Source: Pelagibacterium lentulum (GTDB lineage Bacteria > Pseudomonadota > Alphaproteobacteria > Rhizobiales > Devosiaceae). From it: 64,000 bases of DNA. The notes beneath the pieces are model-generated. The model worked only from the letters and a program-made list of their open reading frames with translations. It searched no databases and was not told where the DNA came from. Each line of letters begins with the position of its first letter. Positions within the stretch are counted from its first letter, which is position 1. The stretch lies in NCBI RefSeq assembly GCF_003992625.1, contig NZ_RZMW01000032.1, positions 1-64,000 of the forward strand, written 5' to 3'. Of this stretch, positions 44,014 through 52,497 are shown piece after piece. The translations under genes and the position numbers were made by a program.

Positions 44014-45327
44014 ATGCACAAATCTCTAATGGCCGGTCTCTCGGCCACAGCTCTGCTGCTCGCATCGGCATCGGCTGCCTCGGCCGCTACGATGGAAGAT
44101 ATCGAAGCAATGGACCTTTCTGGCCAGACGCTTTCGATTTTTGGCCCTTGGCTCACAGTCGACCAGGAGCATTTTGAAGCCGTTATCGCGCCGTTCGTCG
44201 AAGCCACGGGGGCAAATGTCGAATATTCAGGTTCGGACAGCTTCGAGCAGCAAATCGTTATCGACACGCAGGCAGGTTCGGCACCCAATATTGCGATCTT
44301 CCCGCAGCCGGGACTCGCCGCAGACCTCGCGTCGCGCGGTCTTCTGACCCCGCTGGCCGAAGGCACCGAGCAATGGCTTCTGGACAATTATGCCGCCGGA
44401 CAATCGTGGGTCGATCTTGGCACCTATGCCAATGCCGCTGGAGAAGAAGAGCTTTATGGCTTCTTTTATAAAGTCGATGTGAAGTCCCTTGTCTGGTACG
44501 TACCCGACAACTTCGCCGATGCCGGATACGACGTTCCTGAAACCATGGAAGAATTGCTTGAGCTTTCCGAGCAGATCATAGCCGATGGCGGTACGCCATG
44601 GTGCGTTGGCCTGGGTTCGGGTGCGGCCACTGGTTGGCCGGCTACCGACTGGGTTGAAGATCTGATGCTACGGCTGCACGAGCCGGACGTTTACGACGGC
44701 TGGGTCTCGAACGAAATTCCGTTTAACGATCCGCGTATTGTCGAAGCGATCGAGTTGTTCGGCACCTTCGTGCAGGACGATTGGGTCGATGGTGGCGCCG
44801 CCGCAGCGGCTTCAACCGACTTCCGCGACAGCCCAGGCGGTTTGTTCGCGGTGCCCCCGCGTTGCTACATGCACAAGCAGGCTTCGTTCATTCCGTCCTT
44901 CTTCCCAGAAGGCACCGAGATGGGCGCAGATGTCGATTTCTTCTATTTCCCGGCATTTGAAGAAAAAGATCTCGGTCAGCCTGTGATGGGCGCTGGAACG
45001 CTGTTTGCGATCACGAACGAGAATGAAGCCGCCCACGCATTCATTGAGTACCTCAAGACAGTTGAGGCCAATGAAATCTGGATGGCTCGTGAAGGCTTCC
45101 TGACACCGCATACAGGCGTCGATCTCGACGCTTATTCGAGTGCCGCCAACCGCGGCCAGGGTGAAATCCTTGTCAATGCCGACACTTTCCGCTTCGATGC
45201 GTCCGACCTGATGCCCGGAGCCGTTGGTGCCGGTTCGTTCTGGACTGGCATGGTGAACTTCGTGGGTGGCGAGTCTGCCCAGTCGGTTGCCGATGCGATC
45301 CAGACCAGCTGGGATGCACTGAACTGA
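44014..45327 (+). CDS. aglE: Alpha-glucoside ABC transporter, substrate-binding protein AglE
   Basis: A 437-residue periplasmic binding protein with a signal peptide (MHKSLMAGLSATALLLASAS, cleavage near ASAA). The mature part has the family blocks LTVDQEHFEAVIAPFVEATG, FPQPGLAADLASRG, GFFYKVDVKSLVWYVP, GTPWCVGLGSGAATGWPATD and DFFYFPAFEEKDLGQPV, which match AglE of the Agl alpha-glucoside systems. It binds maltose, sucrose, trehalose or related alpha-glucosides. The ATG has GGGAGG upstream. Two AglR-type operators lie in the promoter region. A hairpin between this gene and aglF may stabilise its mRNA. Confidence 0.94.
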   Translation: MHKSLMAGLSATALLLASASAASAATMEDIEAMDLSGQTLSIFGPWLTVDQEHFEAVIAPFVEATGANVEYSGSDSFEQQIVIDTQAGSAPNIAIFPQPGLAADLASRGLLTPLAEGTEQWLLDNYAAGQSWVDLGTYANAAGEEELYGFFYKVDVKSLVWYVPDNFADAGYDVPETMEELLELSEQIIADGGTPWCVGLGSGAATGWPATDWVEDLMLRLHEPDVYDGWVSNEIPFNDPRIVEAIELFGTFVQDDWVDGGAAAAASTDFRDSPGGLFAVPPRCYMHKQASFIPSFFPEGTEMGADVDFFYFPAFEEKDLGQPVMGAGTLFAITNENEAAHAFIEYLKTVEANEIWMAREGFLTPHTGVDLDAYSSAANRGQGEILVNADTFRFDASDLMPGAVGAGSFWTGMVNFVGGESAQSVADAIQTSWDALN

Positions 45328-45350
45328 TCCGACGCGACCTTAACCGCTTT

Positions 45351-45377
45351 GATCCCGGCGTCACTGGCGCCGGGGTC
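45351..45377 (+). other. Hairpin between aglE and aglF
   Basis: GATCCCGGCG (45351-45360) and CGCCGGGGTC (45368-45377) form a 10-bp stem (one G-U pair) around a 7-base loop, 24 bases after aglE. No T run follows. Such hairpins after a binding-protein gene commonly protect the upstream mRNA so that more binding protein than permease is made. Confidence 0.65.
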
Positions 45378-45486
45378 GAAAAAAGGTAAATATTGGTGCG
45401 TGGCCCAAGAGCGATTTGCTCTTTCCTGGTACGGACGCGCAACAAACAATAATAATTGGGTCAGTTGGCCTCGGGGAGGGATGACC

Positions 45487-46503
45487 ATGTGGATGCAGAT
45501 TGCAGGTGCGCTCGCAACCGTTGTTATCGGCGTTGCAGCGTGCATTTTGTATTTTTGGGGCGCAAATTGGTTTCTTGATAAAATGCTGAGCCCTCGCGGC
45601 GCAGGCGATGGTGTCGCGACAGCGCATCAGGACCGGTTGCGGACGCGCATAAGGCCCTGGGTATTTCTGTTCCCGGCGCTTTTCTTTTTGACCATATATC
45701 TTATTTACCCGGTCATCGAGACTTTCCGCTTGACGTTCTTTGATCGCAACGGCGTCAATTTCCTCGGGTTTTCCAACTACATCTGGGCATTTAACGACGC
45801 GGGATTCCGCAATTCAATCTTCAATAACCTCATGTGGCTTGTGATCGTGCCCACTATGTCGACGGCTTTCGGGCTGATCGTTGCGGTGCTGGCCGACAGG
45901 ATCTGGTGGGGCAATATCGCCAAGTCGCTGATCTTCATGCCCATGGCGATCTCCTTTGTTGGCGCTTCCGTCATCTGGAAATTCGTTTATGATTTCCGCG
46001 GCCCGGCCGCCGAGCAGATTGGTATCCTCAATGCTATTGTTCAGGCATTAGGTGGTACGCCGCAGGCTTGGCTTACCATCCCGATCTGGAACTCAATCCT
46101 TTTGATGGTCATCCTGATCTGGATTCAGACCGGCTTTGCCATGGTCATCCTTTCGGCGGCACTGCGCGGAATTCCCGAAGAAACGCTTGAAGCGGCACGC
46201 ATTGATGGCGCCAGCGACATTCGCATTTTCTTTGACATCATGATCCCGCAGATTTTCCCGACCATTCTCGTGGTCTGGACCACCATTACCATCGTCGTTC
46301 TGAAGGTTTTCGACATCGTTCTTGCCATGACCAACGGGCAATGGGGAACGCAGGTCCTGGCGAACCTGATGTTTGACTGGATGTTCCGCGGCGGCGGCGA
46401 TTTCGGGCGCGGCTCGACCATCGCCATCTGCATCATGATTGCGGTTATCCCGATCATGATCTGGAATATCCGCCAGGCCAACAGAGAAGAGGGGACACGC
46501 TGA
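45487..46503 (+). CDS. aglF: Alpha-glucoside ABC transporter permease AglF
   Basis: A 338-residue permease with eight predicted helices. After two N-terminal helices comes the MalF-type core, with IRPWVFLFPALFFLTIYLIY and the EAA loop at about residue 235 (EETLEAARIDGASDIRIFFD), where the ATPase docks. ATG 45481 and ATG 45487 are both in frame; GGGGAGGG ends right at 45480, so 45487 has the better spacing. Its TGA stop overlaps the aglG ATG (TGATG). Confidence 0.93.
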   Translation: MWMQIAGALATVVIGVAACILYFWGANWFLDKMLSPRGAGDGVATAHQDRLRTRIRPWVFLFPALFFLTIYLIYPVIETFRLTFFDRNGVNFLGFSNYIWAFNDAGFRNSIFNNLMWLVIVPTMSTAFGLIVAVLADRIWWGNIAKSLIFMPMAISFVGASVIWKFVYDFRGPAAEQIGILNAIVQALGGTPQAWLTIPIWNSILLMVILIWIQTGFAMVILSAALRGIPEETLEAARIDGASDIRIFFDIMIPQIFPTILVVWTTITIVVLKVFDIVLAMTNGQWGTQVLANLMFDWMFRGGGDFGRGSTIAICIMIAVIPIMIWNIRQANREEGTR

Positions 46504-47708
46504 TGGCGACGATTAGCACTCCACAGTCCACAGTCGAGGCAACCGCGGCGCGTCCGGCTCCCTCTTGGTTGGCAAAGATCAGCGTTGGCAAGGTAGCGGC
46601 CCAGTTGGCGCTGCTTTTGCTGGTTGTCATCTGGACCGTGCCGACTGCCGGACTTCTGATTTCTTCCGTTCGTGATAAAAGCCAGCTCACCATCTCGGGC
46701 TGGTGGACAGCGCTCACCATGTCGCAAGGCTCTGGTGCGTCGACGCTTCCAACCTCCGCCGAGCAGGTGGCAGAGGGTGGTGTTTATGTGCTGCGTGGCA
46801 GCGTCTTCCCGGAAGGTGATAACCGTACCATCATTCGCTTTGGCACTTCCATCAACAATCCCTCCGCTGCCGATGCCGGAGAAACGCTGGATATGAATGT
46901 CGGCGGGTCGATCACCCTGGAATCCGATGGCAGTTTTGAATGGGTTTCGCAAACCCCGTTCGAGCATGACCGCGCGCGGCTCTTTTATATTGCCGGGATC
47001 CCGCCGACCTTCACGATGGAAAACTATTACGAAGTTTTAACATCGTCGGGCATCGGGCGCAGTTTCATCAACTCCTTTACGGTGACGATTCCAGCTACCG
47101 TCATTCCGATATTGATTGCCGCCTTCGCTGCATATGCGCTGGCCTGGATGAGCTTCCCGTTCCGAGGGCTTTTGGTTGCGCTGGTCGTCGGCTTGCTGGT
47201 TGTGCCGCTGCAGATGTCACTCATCCCGCTTCTGCGCATGTATAACGGCATTGCCAATGTGACCGGCGGTTCGTCGAAGACCTATCTCGGCATTTGGCTC
47301 GCCCATACCGGCTTTGGTTTGCCGCTGGCGATCTATCTCCTGCGCAACTATATGGCCGGGCTACCCAAGGAGATCATGGAAAGCGCGCGCATGGATGGCG
47401 CCTCGCACTTCCAGATTTTCACCACGATGGTGCTGCCGCTGAGTTTCCCGGCCTTGGCGTCCTTTGCCATTTTCCAGTTCCTCTGGGTCTGGAACGATCT
47501 TCTGGTTGCAACGGTGTTCCTTGAAAACCGCGAGTCCCAGATCGTGCTTACCGCCCGTTTACGTGAACTGCTTGGGTCGCGTGGCGATAACTGGGAAATT
47601 CTCACCGCCGGGGCGTTTGTGTCGATCATCGTACCGCTGATCGTATTCTTCTCGCTCCAGCGCTACTTCGTTCGCGGCCTGTTGGCCGGATCGGTCAAAG
47701 GCGGTTGA
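46503..47708 (+). CDS. aglG: Alpha-glucoside ABC transporter permease AglG
   Basis: A 401-residue permease of the MalG type. It has one N-terminal helix (about residues 33-53), then a periplasmic insert of about 125 residues (TMSQGSGASTLPTSAEQ to SQTPFEHDRARLFYIAG), and then five helices with the EAA loop KEIMESARMDGASHFQIFTT near residue 290. The large insert is longer than in MalG and fits AglG proteins as I know them. It overlaps aglF and ends just before a strong bidirectional terminator. Confidence 0.93.
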   Translation: MATISTPQSTVEATAARPAPSWLAKISVGKVAAQLALLLLVVIWTVPTAGLLISSVRDKSQLTISGWWTALTMSQGSGASTLPTSAEQVAEGGVYVLRGSVFPEGDNRTIIRFGTSINNPSAADAGETLDMNVGGSITLESDGSFEWVSQTPFEHDRARLFYIAGIPPTFTMENYYEVLTSSGIGRSFINSFTVTIPATVIPILIAAFAAYALAWMSFPFRGLLVALVVGLLVVPLQMSLIPLLRMYNGIANVTGGSSKTYLGIWLAHTGFGLPLAIYLLRNYMAGLPKEIMESARMDGASHFQIFTTMVLPLSFPALASFAIFQFLWVWNDLLVATVFLENRESQIVLTARLRELLGSRGDNWEILTAGAFVSIIVPLIVFFSLQRYFVRGLLAGSVKGG

Positions 47709-47726
47709 TCGTCGGCCTATCGCGAC

Positions 47727-47759
47727 AAAAAAAGGGCCGTCCCAGAGACGGCCCTTTTT
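47727..47759. terminator. Bidirectional terminator between aglG and aglR
   Basis: GGGCCGTC (47734-47741) and GACGGCCC (47747-47754) form an 8-bp perfect stem with a CCAGA loop, flanked by AAAAAAA on the left and TTTTT on the right. It can end transcripts from both the aglG side and the aglR side. Confidence 0.92.
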
Positions 47760-47779
47760 CATTTAACAATTGCATCCGC

Positions 47780-48832
47780 TTACACAAACAGCACATCGCC
47801 CTTTATGCTTTCGCCGCTGACGCCGGTGCCAAGATCGAACAAGGAAGGGATCAACGTCCCACTCACCGTGCCGCGCTCGCACTGGCGGATTACCTCGGCC
47901 ACCATCGCCTGGCCGGCGGCCCGCAACGAGGATCGCACAAGCGTTATATTGCCTTCCAGCGGCGCGAGGTTGAGGTAGCGCAACTCGTCGTTCATCGATG
48001 CAATCAGCGCATCCGTGCCAGGCTTCCTGCCAGCGCGCGTGATTGCGGAGATGCCTTCCACTGCCATCAATGCCGACGAATAGAGAAAGGCGGTAATATC
48101 GCGATCGGCCAGTGCCAGTTCTGTAAGCTGAAAGCCTGCTTCTCCCATCGGGTGCGTGCCTTCGAGCGTCAGCACTGTTTCCGGTGGCAACCCCATATCG
48201 GCTACCGCATCTTCAACGGCTCGCCGCCGTGTCGAGGCATATAGAAACCGCTCGTCGCCATTGATGAAAGCGAATTTCCTGTGCCCGTTCTCAATCACGA
48301 GCTTGGCCAGCGCGTAGAAATTTCCGTAATTGTCCACATCTACCCAGCCATATCGATCGCTTCGCTCTTCGCGTCCATGCACGACAAACGGCACCCCCGC
48401 ATCGAGCAAAAAGGTGATGCGCGGATCGTTGGGGCGGGGCAGGTCGACAATAAACCCATCCACGCTGCCGTCATGCACATAGCGCTCGTAGGTTGTCATC
48501 TGGCGTTCGGAAATTTCGCTGGAAAGCACGATGTCGTAATGGCTTTGCTGCGCTTCGCGCAAAACGCCCGCCATCACCTCGACGAAATGGGGATCGGTGA
48601 ATTTGCTTTCATCGTCAGATTGCACCCAGGCAATCGAATGGCTGCGTTGGGTCACGAGCCGCTGCGCATTGCGATTGGGCGTATAGCCCATTTTGCGTGC
48701 GGCTGCGACGACCTTCTTGCGGGTTTCCTCGCCCACATCTGTATAGCCGTTGAGCGCCCGCGAGATGGTGGTTATCGAAAGCTCCATTTCGGCGGCAAGG
48801 TCCTTGATCGTGACCTTGCGCCCGCCGCTCAT
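47780..48832 (-). CDS. aglR: LacI family regulator AglR
   Basis: A 350-residue LacI regulator. The helix-turn-helix and hinge are at residues 5-65 (VTIKDLAAEMELSITTISRA, then YTPNRNAQRLVTQRSHSIAW), followed by the sugar-binding domain. Its place inside the agl locus, between aglG and aglA-2, and the CCAAAACGTTTTGG palindromes nearby support a role as repressor of alpha-glucoside genes. Starts at 48832 and 48868 (12 residues longer) are both possible; neither has a strong ribosome binding site. The helix-turn-helix position favours 48832. Confidence 0.88.
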   Translation of the reverse strand: MSGGRKVTIKDLAAEMELSITTISRALNGYTDVGEETRKKVVAAARKMGYTPNRNAQRLVTQRSHSIAWVQSDDESKFTDPHFVEVMAGVLREAQQSHYDIVLSSEISERQMTTYERYVHDGSVDGFIVDLPRPNDPRITFLLDAGVPFVVHGREERSDRYGWVDVDNYGNFYALAKLVIENGHRKFAFINGDERFLYASTRRRAVEDAVADMGLPPETVLTLEGTHPMGEAGFQLTELALADRDITAFLYSSALMAVEGISAITRAGRKPGTDALIASMNDELRYLNLAPLEGNITLVRSSLRAAGQAMVAEVIRQCERGTVSGTLIPSLFDLGTGVSGESIKGDVLFV

Positions 48833-49295
48833 CAGGCGCTTTTTACCGCGGGGTAAAGGGCCGCTCATCGACCGAGGACCTCGCAACACAAGGCAGCGGT
48901 GCTCCGCCGGCAAAACGCACCGGTTCGTTCCGTCTTACCCCCGTTTATATACATGGTTCTCCTCTCCTGCAGGCTGCCTGCTATGCGGTTATTTTCCGGC
49001 ACACCCACATTGGCTTTATAACGATATGTTCATCATCTGACCATTGCAGAGCGCTGTTGACGACAGGCGGCTTTGCCGCGTAAACAATCGATGTCCAAAA
49101 CGTTTTGGAAAGAGCCGAAAAATTGGGCGACCTGTCGTGCTTGCCGTTAAGAAAATCGGATGAAACCGGTTTGATAATTGATTGGCAGGGGTTGGGCAGC
49201 AAGTGCGTCGGTTTCGGAATTCTCGGAACGGATATGCACAGGCTTACGCCTTGCGCAGAGGGCAAGGTTTATTTCCCAGGGGGAGTTTGCGTGGC
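48833..49295. other. Regulatory region between aglR and alpha-glucosidase 2
   Basis: This 463-base divergent region has no gene I can support. It holds the AglR-type operator at 49094-49109, the leaders of both genes and, near 48953, an AGGAGAGG-type purine tract on the minus strand without a convincing gene behind it. The open frame to the left of the operator does not look like coding sequence. Confidence 0.6.
49094..49109. promoter_or_regulatory. AglR-type operator upstream of alpha-glucosidase 2
   Basis: TCCAAAACGTTTTGGA is a perfect 16-bp palindrome. It shares its 14-base core with the second site before aglE. It lies about 187 bases before aglA-2 and about 260 bases before aglR. Confidence 0.85.
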
Positions 49296-50984
49296 ATGAG
49301 CCATTTCACGCCCGAATCGATGCAGGTGCTGCATCCGGCTGACACATCTCCGGTGGACCGCGACTGGTGGCGCGGCGCCGTTATCTATCAAATTTATCCC
49401 CGCTCGTTTCAGGACCAGAATGGCGACGGTATCGGCGATCTGGTCGGCATCACCTCGCGGCTGGAATATGTTGCCGACCTTGGCGTCGACGCAATCTGGC
49501 TCTCACCGGTCTTTACCTCGCCAATGAAGGATTTCGGCTACGATGTGTCGAACTATCGCGACATCGACCCAACCTTCGGTACGCTGGAAGATTTCGACCG
49601 GCTTGTGGAGAAGGCCCATTCGCTGGGCCTCAAGGTCATTATCGATCAGGTGGTTTCCCATTCCTCCGATCGCCACCCCTGGTTTGCCGAAAGCCGCAAT
49701 TCGCGCACCAATGAAAAAGCGGACTGGTATGTCTGGGCCGATCCCAAGCCTGATGGCTCGCCGCCCAATAACTGGTTGTCGATTTTCGGCGGCTCGGCCT
49801 GGCAATGGGATGGTCGCCGTATGCAGTATTACCTGCATAACTTCCTGACATCGCAGCCCGATCTCAATTTCCACAATCCCGCCGTGCAGGATGCTGTCTT
49901 GAGCGAAATGCGTTTCTGGCTGGAGCGCGGCGTAAACGGTTTCCGGCTCGATACTGTCAACTTCTATTTCCACGGGCAAGCGCTGCAAGACAACCCGCCC
50001 ATACGTCCGGAGGATTACAATGCCAGCACTGCACCGGCTGTGAACCCATACAACCTCCAGGATCACGTCTACGACAAGAGCCAGCCTGAAAACATCGCGT
50101 TCCTCAAGCGCTTGAGGGCATTACTGGACGAGTACCCCGGCTCCACCACCGTTGGCGAGATCGGCGATGCGCAGCGCCAACTCGAACTCATGGCCCAATA
50201 CACGTCTGGCGATGACATGCTGCACATGTGCTATACGTTCGACTTTCTTGGTGGCGAGTTTTCGGCAAGTCACTTTGCCAAGGCAATTGAGGACGCCGAG
50301 GAAAAAGCACCCGATGGTTGGCTGTGCCTGGCATTTTCCAACCACGATGTCATCCGCCACGTCAGCCGCTGGGCGCCGCATGGCCACGAGGATCGCTTTA
50401 CGCGCCTTGCGGCACTGATGCTTCTCACCATGCGCGGTTCGGTTTGCCTCTATCAGGGTGAAGAGCTTGGCCTGACCGAAGCCGAACTTGCCTTTGAGGA
50501 TCTTGTCGACCCCTACGGCATTGAATTCTGGCCTGAGTTTAAGGGCCGTGACGGATGCCGCACACCTATGGTCTGGCATGCCCATGTCCATCAGGGCGGC
50601 TTTTCAACCGCCAATCGCACTTGGCTTCCAGTGCCAGCACATCACCTGCACTACGCTGTCGATCAGCAGGAAAACGTCGCTAATTCCACGTTGGAGTTTT
50701 ATCGGGCGATGATCCGGTATCGCAAGGAACATGCAGTTCTTGCCCATGGCGGCGTTAAACTGCTTAAGGGCGCGCCGGAGAACGTGCTGGCTTTCATCCG
50801 TCACGATGAAAATGAAGCCCTGCTCTGCGTTTTCAACATGAACGCGGAGGCGATCGGGCTTTCGCCTTTCTGGGATTTTGACTTCGAGGATGCCGGCGCA
50901 CCCGGTTCCGATGCGATAGTGAGTGAGGGCCAATTGAGCTTTGGCCCGTTTGGAGCCTATATTGGGCGAGTAAAACAGGGCTAA
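49296..50984 (+). CDS. aglA: GH13 alpha-glucosidase (second copy)
   Basis: A 562-residue family 13 glycoside hydrolase, cytoplasmic. It matches the first copy closely (RDWWRGAVIYQIYPRSFQDQ; IWLSPVFTSPMKDFGYDVSN). The nucleophile Asp is in NGFRLDTVN, the acid/base Glu in TTVGEIGD and the third Asp in FSNHDVIRH. It stands in the normal agl order before aglK and has the perfect AglR-type palindrome upstream. The ATG at 49296 is preferred; TTG 49287 is in frame and closer to GGGGGAG. Relative to copy 1 it has an N-terminal extension of about 20 residues. Confidence 0.94.
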   Translation: MSHFTPESMQVLHPADTSPVDRDWWRGAVIYQIYPRSFQDQNGDGIGDLVGITSRLEYVADLGVDAIWLSPVFTSPMKDFGYDVSNYRDIDPTFGTLEDFDRLVEKAHSLGLKVIIDQVVSHSSDRHPWFAESRNSRTNEKADWYVWADPKPDGSPPNNWLSIFGGSAWQWDGRRMQYYLHNFLTSQPDLNFHNPAVQDAVLSEMRFWLERGVNGFRLDTVNFYFHGQALQDNPPIRPEDYNASTAPAVNPYNLQDHVYDKSQPENIAFLKRLRALLDEYPGSTTVGEIGDAQRQLELMAQYTSGDDMLHMCYTFDFLGGEFSASHFAKAIEDAEEKAPDGWLCLAFSNHDVIRHVSRWAPHGHEDRFTRLAALMLLTMRGSVCLYQGEELGLTEAELAFEDLVDPYGIEFWPEFKGRDGCRTPMVWHAHVHQGGFSTANRTWLPVPAHHLHYAVDQQENVANSTLEFYRAMIRYRKEHAVLAHGGVKLLKGAPENVLAFIRHDENEALLCVFNMNAEAIGLSPFWDFDFEDAGAPGSDAIVSEGQLSFGPFGAYIGRVKQG

Positions 50985-51011
50985 GCGAACAAGGGCCCGC
51001 TGGGAGGAACA

Positions 51012-52259
51012 ATGTCTGACCTCAAGATCACCAATCTTTACAAGCGCTACGGAAATGTCGAAGTCCTCAAGGACATCAATCTCGACATCAACTCCGGTGA
51101 ATTTATTGTCTTTGTCGGCCCGTCGGGCTGCGGCAAGTCAACGCTGTTGCGAACCATATCTGGTCTTGAGGAGATTTCCAGCGGTGCCCTTGAAATCGGT
51201 GGTCGGCTGGTCAACGACGTTGCGCCATCCAAGCGCGGCATAGCTATGGTGTTCCAGTCTTATGCGCTTTATCCGCATATGACCGTTTTCGATAACATGG
51301 CCTATTCGCTCAAGCTGCAGCGTATTTCAAAGGCGGAGATCAAGAAAAAGGTCGAAGCGGCTGCCGATATGCTTCAGCTTGGCCCTTATCTTGAGCGTTT
51401 GCCCAAGGCACTTTCCGGTGGGCAGCGTCAGCGTGTTGCCATCGGCCGCGCCATCGTTCGCAATCCGCAGGTGTTCCTGTTCGACGAACCGCTTTCCAAC
51501 CTTGATGCTGCGCTGCGTGTTGCGACCCGTATGGAGATTGCCAAACTCAAGGAATCGCTGCCCGATACGACCATGATCTACGTGACCCACGATCAGGTCG
51601 AAGCCATGACCCTGGCCGATCGGATCGTCGTTCTCAAGGACGGTGTGGTCATGCAGGTCGGCACGCCGATGGAGCTTTACGATACGCCCCAGTCGCTGTT
51701 CGTCGCCGGGTTCATCGGTAGCCCGAAAATGAACTTCATGACCGGTAAACATGCCGAGTCCTATAAGGCGCATACGGTTGGCGTGCGCCCCGAACACATG
51801 AAAATCACGCCCAATGGTTCGGGCGTATGGTCAGGCAAGGTCATCTATTCGGAAAACCTCGGGTCTGACAGTTACATCTATGTAGATATCGGCGAGGAGG
51901 AAGCCGTCATTGTTCGTCAGGACGGCAAGACGCCATACCATGCTGGCGATACGATCAGCTTTGCGCCCGAGGCTGACCTTTACCACCGCTTCGACGAAAC
52001 CGGCAGCCCAATCACAACCGGCGTCGTCACCCCGGTGAAAGCGGCTTCGATAAGATCTGCCAACCCCGCAAATTCGGCGAAGGGTGGCGCGCCAGATGCA
52101 GGCGTCGTGGGATCGGCAGGTGCGGTTGCCATGCCGGCATCGAAAACATCGGCCAAAAAGCCCGCCGCCAAAGTCGCGTCCCCCAAGGCTGGTACAGTAA
52201 AAACGGCTGCTGCACGCAAAGCGCCGGCGCGCAAGGCTCCGGCAAAGCCCAAGGCATAA
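51012..52259 (+). CDS. aglK: Alpha-glucoside ABC transporter ATPase AglK with basic C-terminal tail
   Basis: A 415-residue ABC ATPase of the MalK/UgpC type. Walker A is GPSGCGKSTLL (about residue 38), the Q-loop is VFQSYALYPHMTV, the signature is LSGGQRQRVAIGRA (about 135), Walker B is VFLFDEPLSNLD, and the H-loop is VTHDQVEAMTLADR. A regulatory beta domain with VGVRPEHMKIT follows. The last 70 or so residues (from about 346) are a low-complexity Ala/Lys/Pro tail (for example AAARKAPARKAPAKPKA) like the tail of histone H1 or bacterial nucleoid proteins. That tail is not part of the normal family, which ends near residue 360. A terminator follows. Confidence 0.93.
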   Translation: MSDLKITNLYKRYGNVEVLKDINLDINSGEFIVFVGPSGCGKSTLLRTISGLEEISSGALEIGGRLVNDVAPSKRGIAMVFQSYALYPHMTVFDNMAYSLKLQRISKAEIKKKVEAAADMLQLGPYLERLPKALSGGQRQRVAIGRAIVRNPQVFLFDEPLSNLDAALRVATRMEIAKLKESLPDTTMIYVTHDQVEAMTLADRIVVLKDGVVMQVGTPMELYDTPQSLFVAGFIGSPKMNFMTGKHAESYKAHTVGVRPEHMKITPNGSGVWSGKVIYSENLGSDSYIYVDIGEEEAVIVRQDGKTPYHAGDTISFAPEADLYHRFDETGSPITTGVVTPVKAASIRSANPANSAKGGAPDAGVVGSAGAVAMPASKTSAKKPAAKVASPKAGTVKTAAARKAPARKAPAKPKA

Positions 52260-52283
52260 GTCGAACAGCTTTCTCAGCATTGC

Positions 52284-52312
52284 AAAAGGCCTCGCTTCGC
52301 GGGGCCTTTTTT
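52284..52312 (+). terminator. Terminator after aglK
   Basis: AAAAGGCC (52284-52291) pairs with GGCCTTTT (52303-52310), with an inner TCG/CGG extension and a short loop, and is followed by further Ts. It starts 25 bases after the aglK stop. Confidence 0.85.
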
Positions 52313-52339
52313 GCATCAGGACTATGGGCGCCGAAAAAC

Positions 52340-52354
52340 TGACTGGAATAATCA
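52340..52354. promoter_or_regulatory. TGA-N9-TCA iron-response box upstream of the ferric ABC operon
   Basis: TGACTGGAATAATCA (52340-52354) fits the TGA-N9-TCA pattern of the RirA-bound iron-responsive operator of Rhizobiales, flanked to CTGA...TCAG. It lies 144 bases before the binding-protein gene, in front of what is clearly an iron-transport operon. Confidence 0.6.
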
Positions 52355-52497
52355 GTTTCAAACTTGACTTGTACCGTCACCTTTCCTAGAACGCCGCTTG
52401 TCTGAATACGTTCAGGCATCAGGGCAGGGGATCGCAAGGCCTGCAATCTCCAAGTATCGGGCGGACTTTGACCCGCTCGCAGACATAAGGGACTGTC

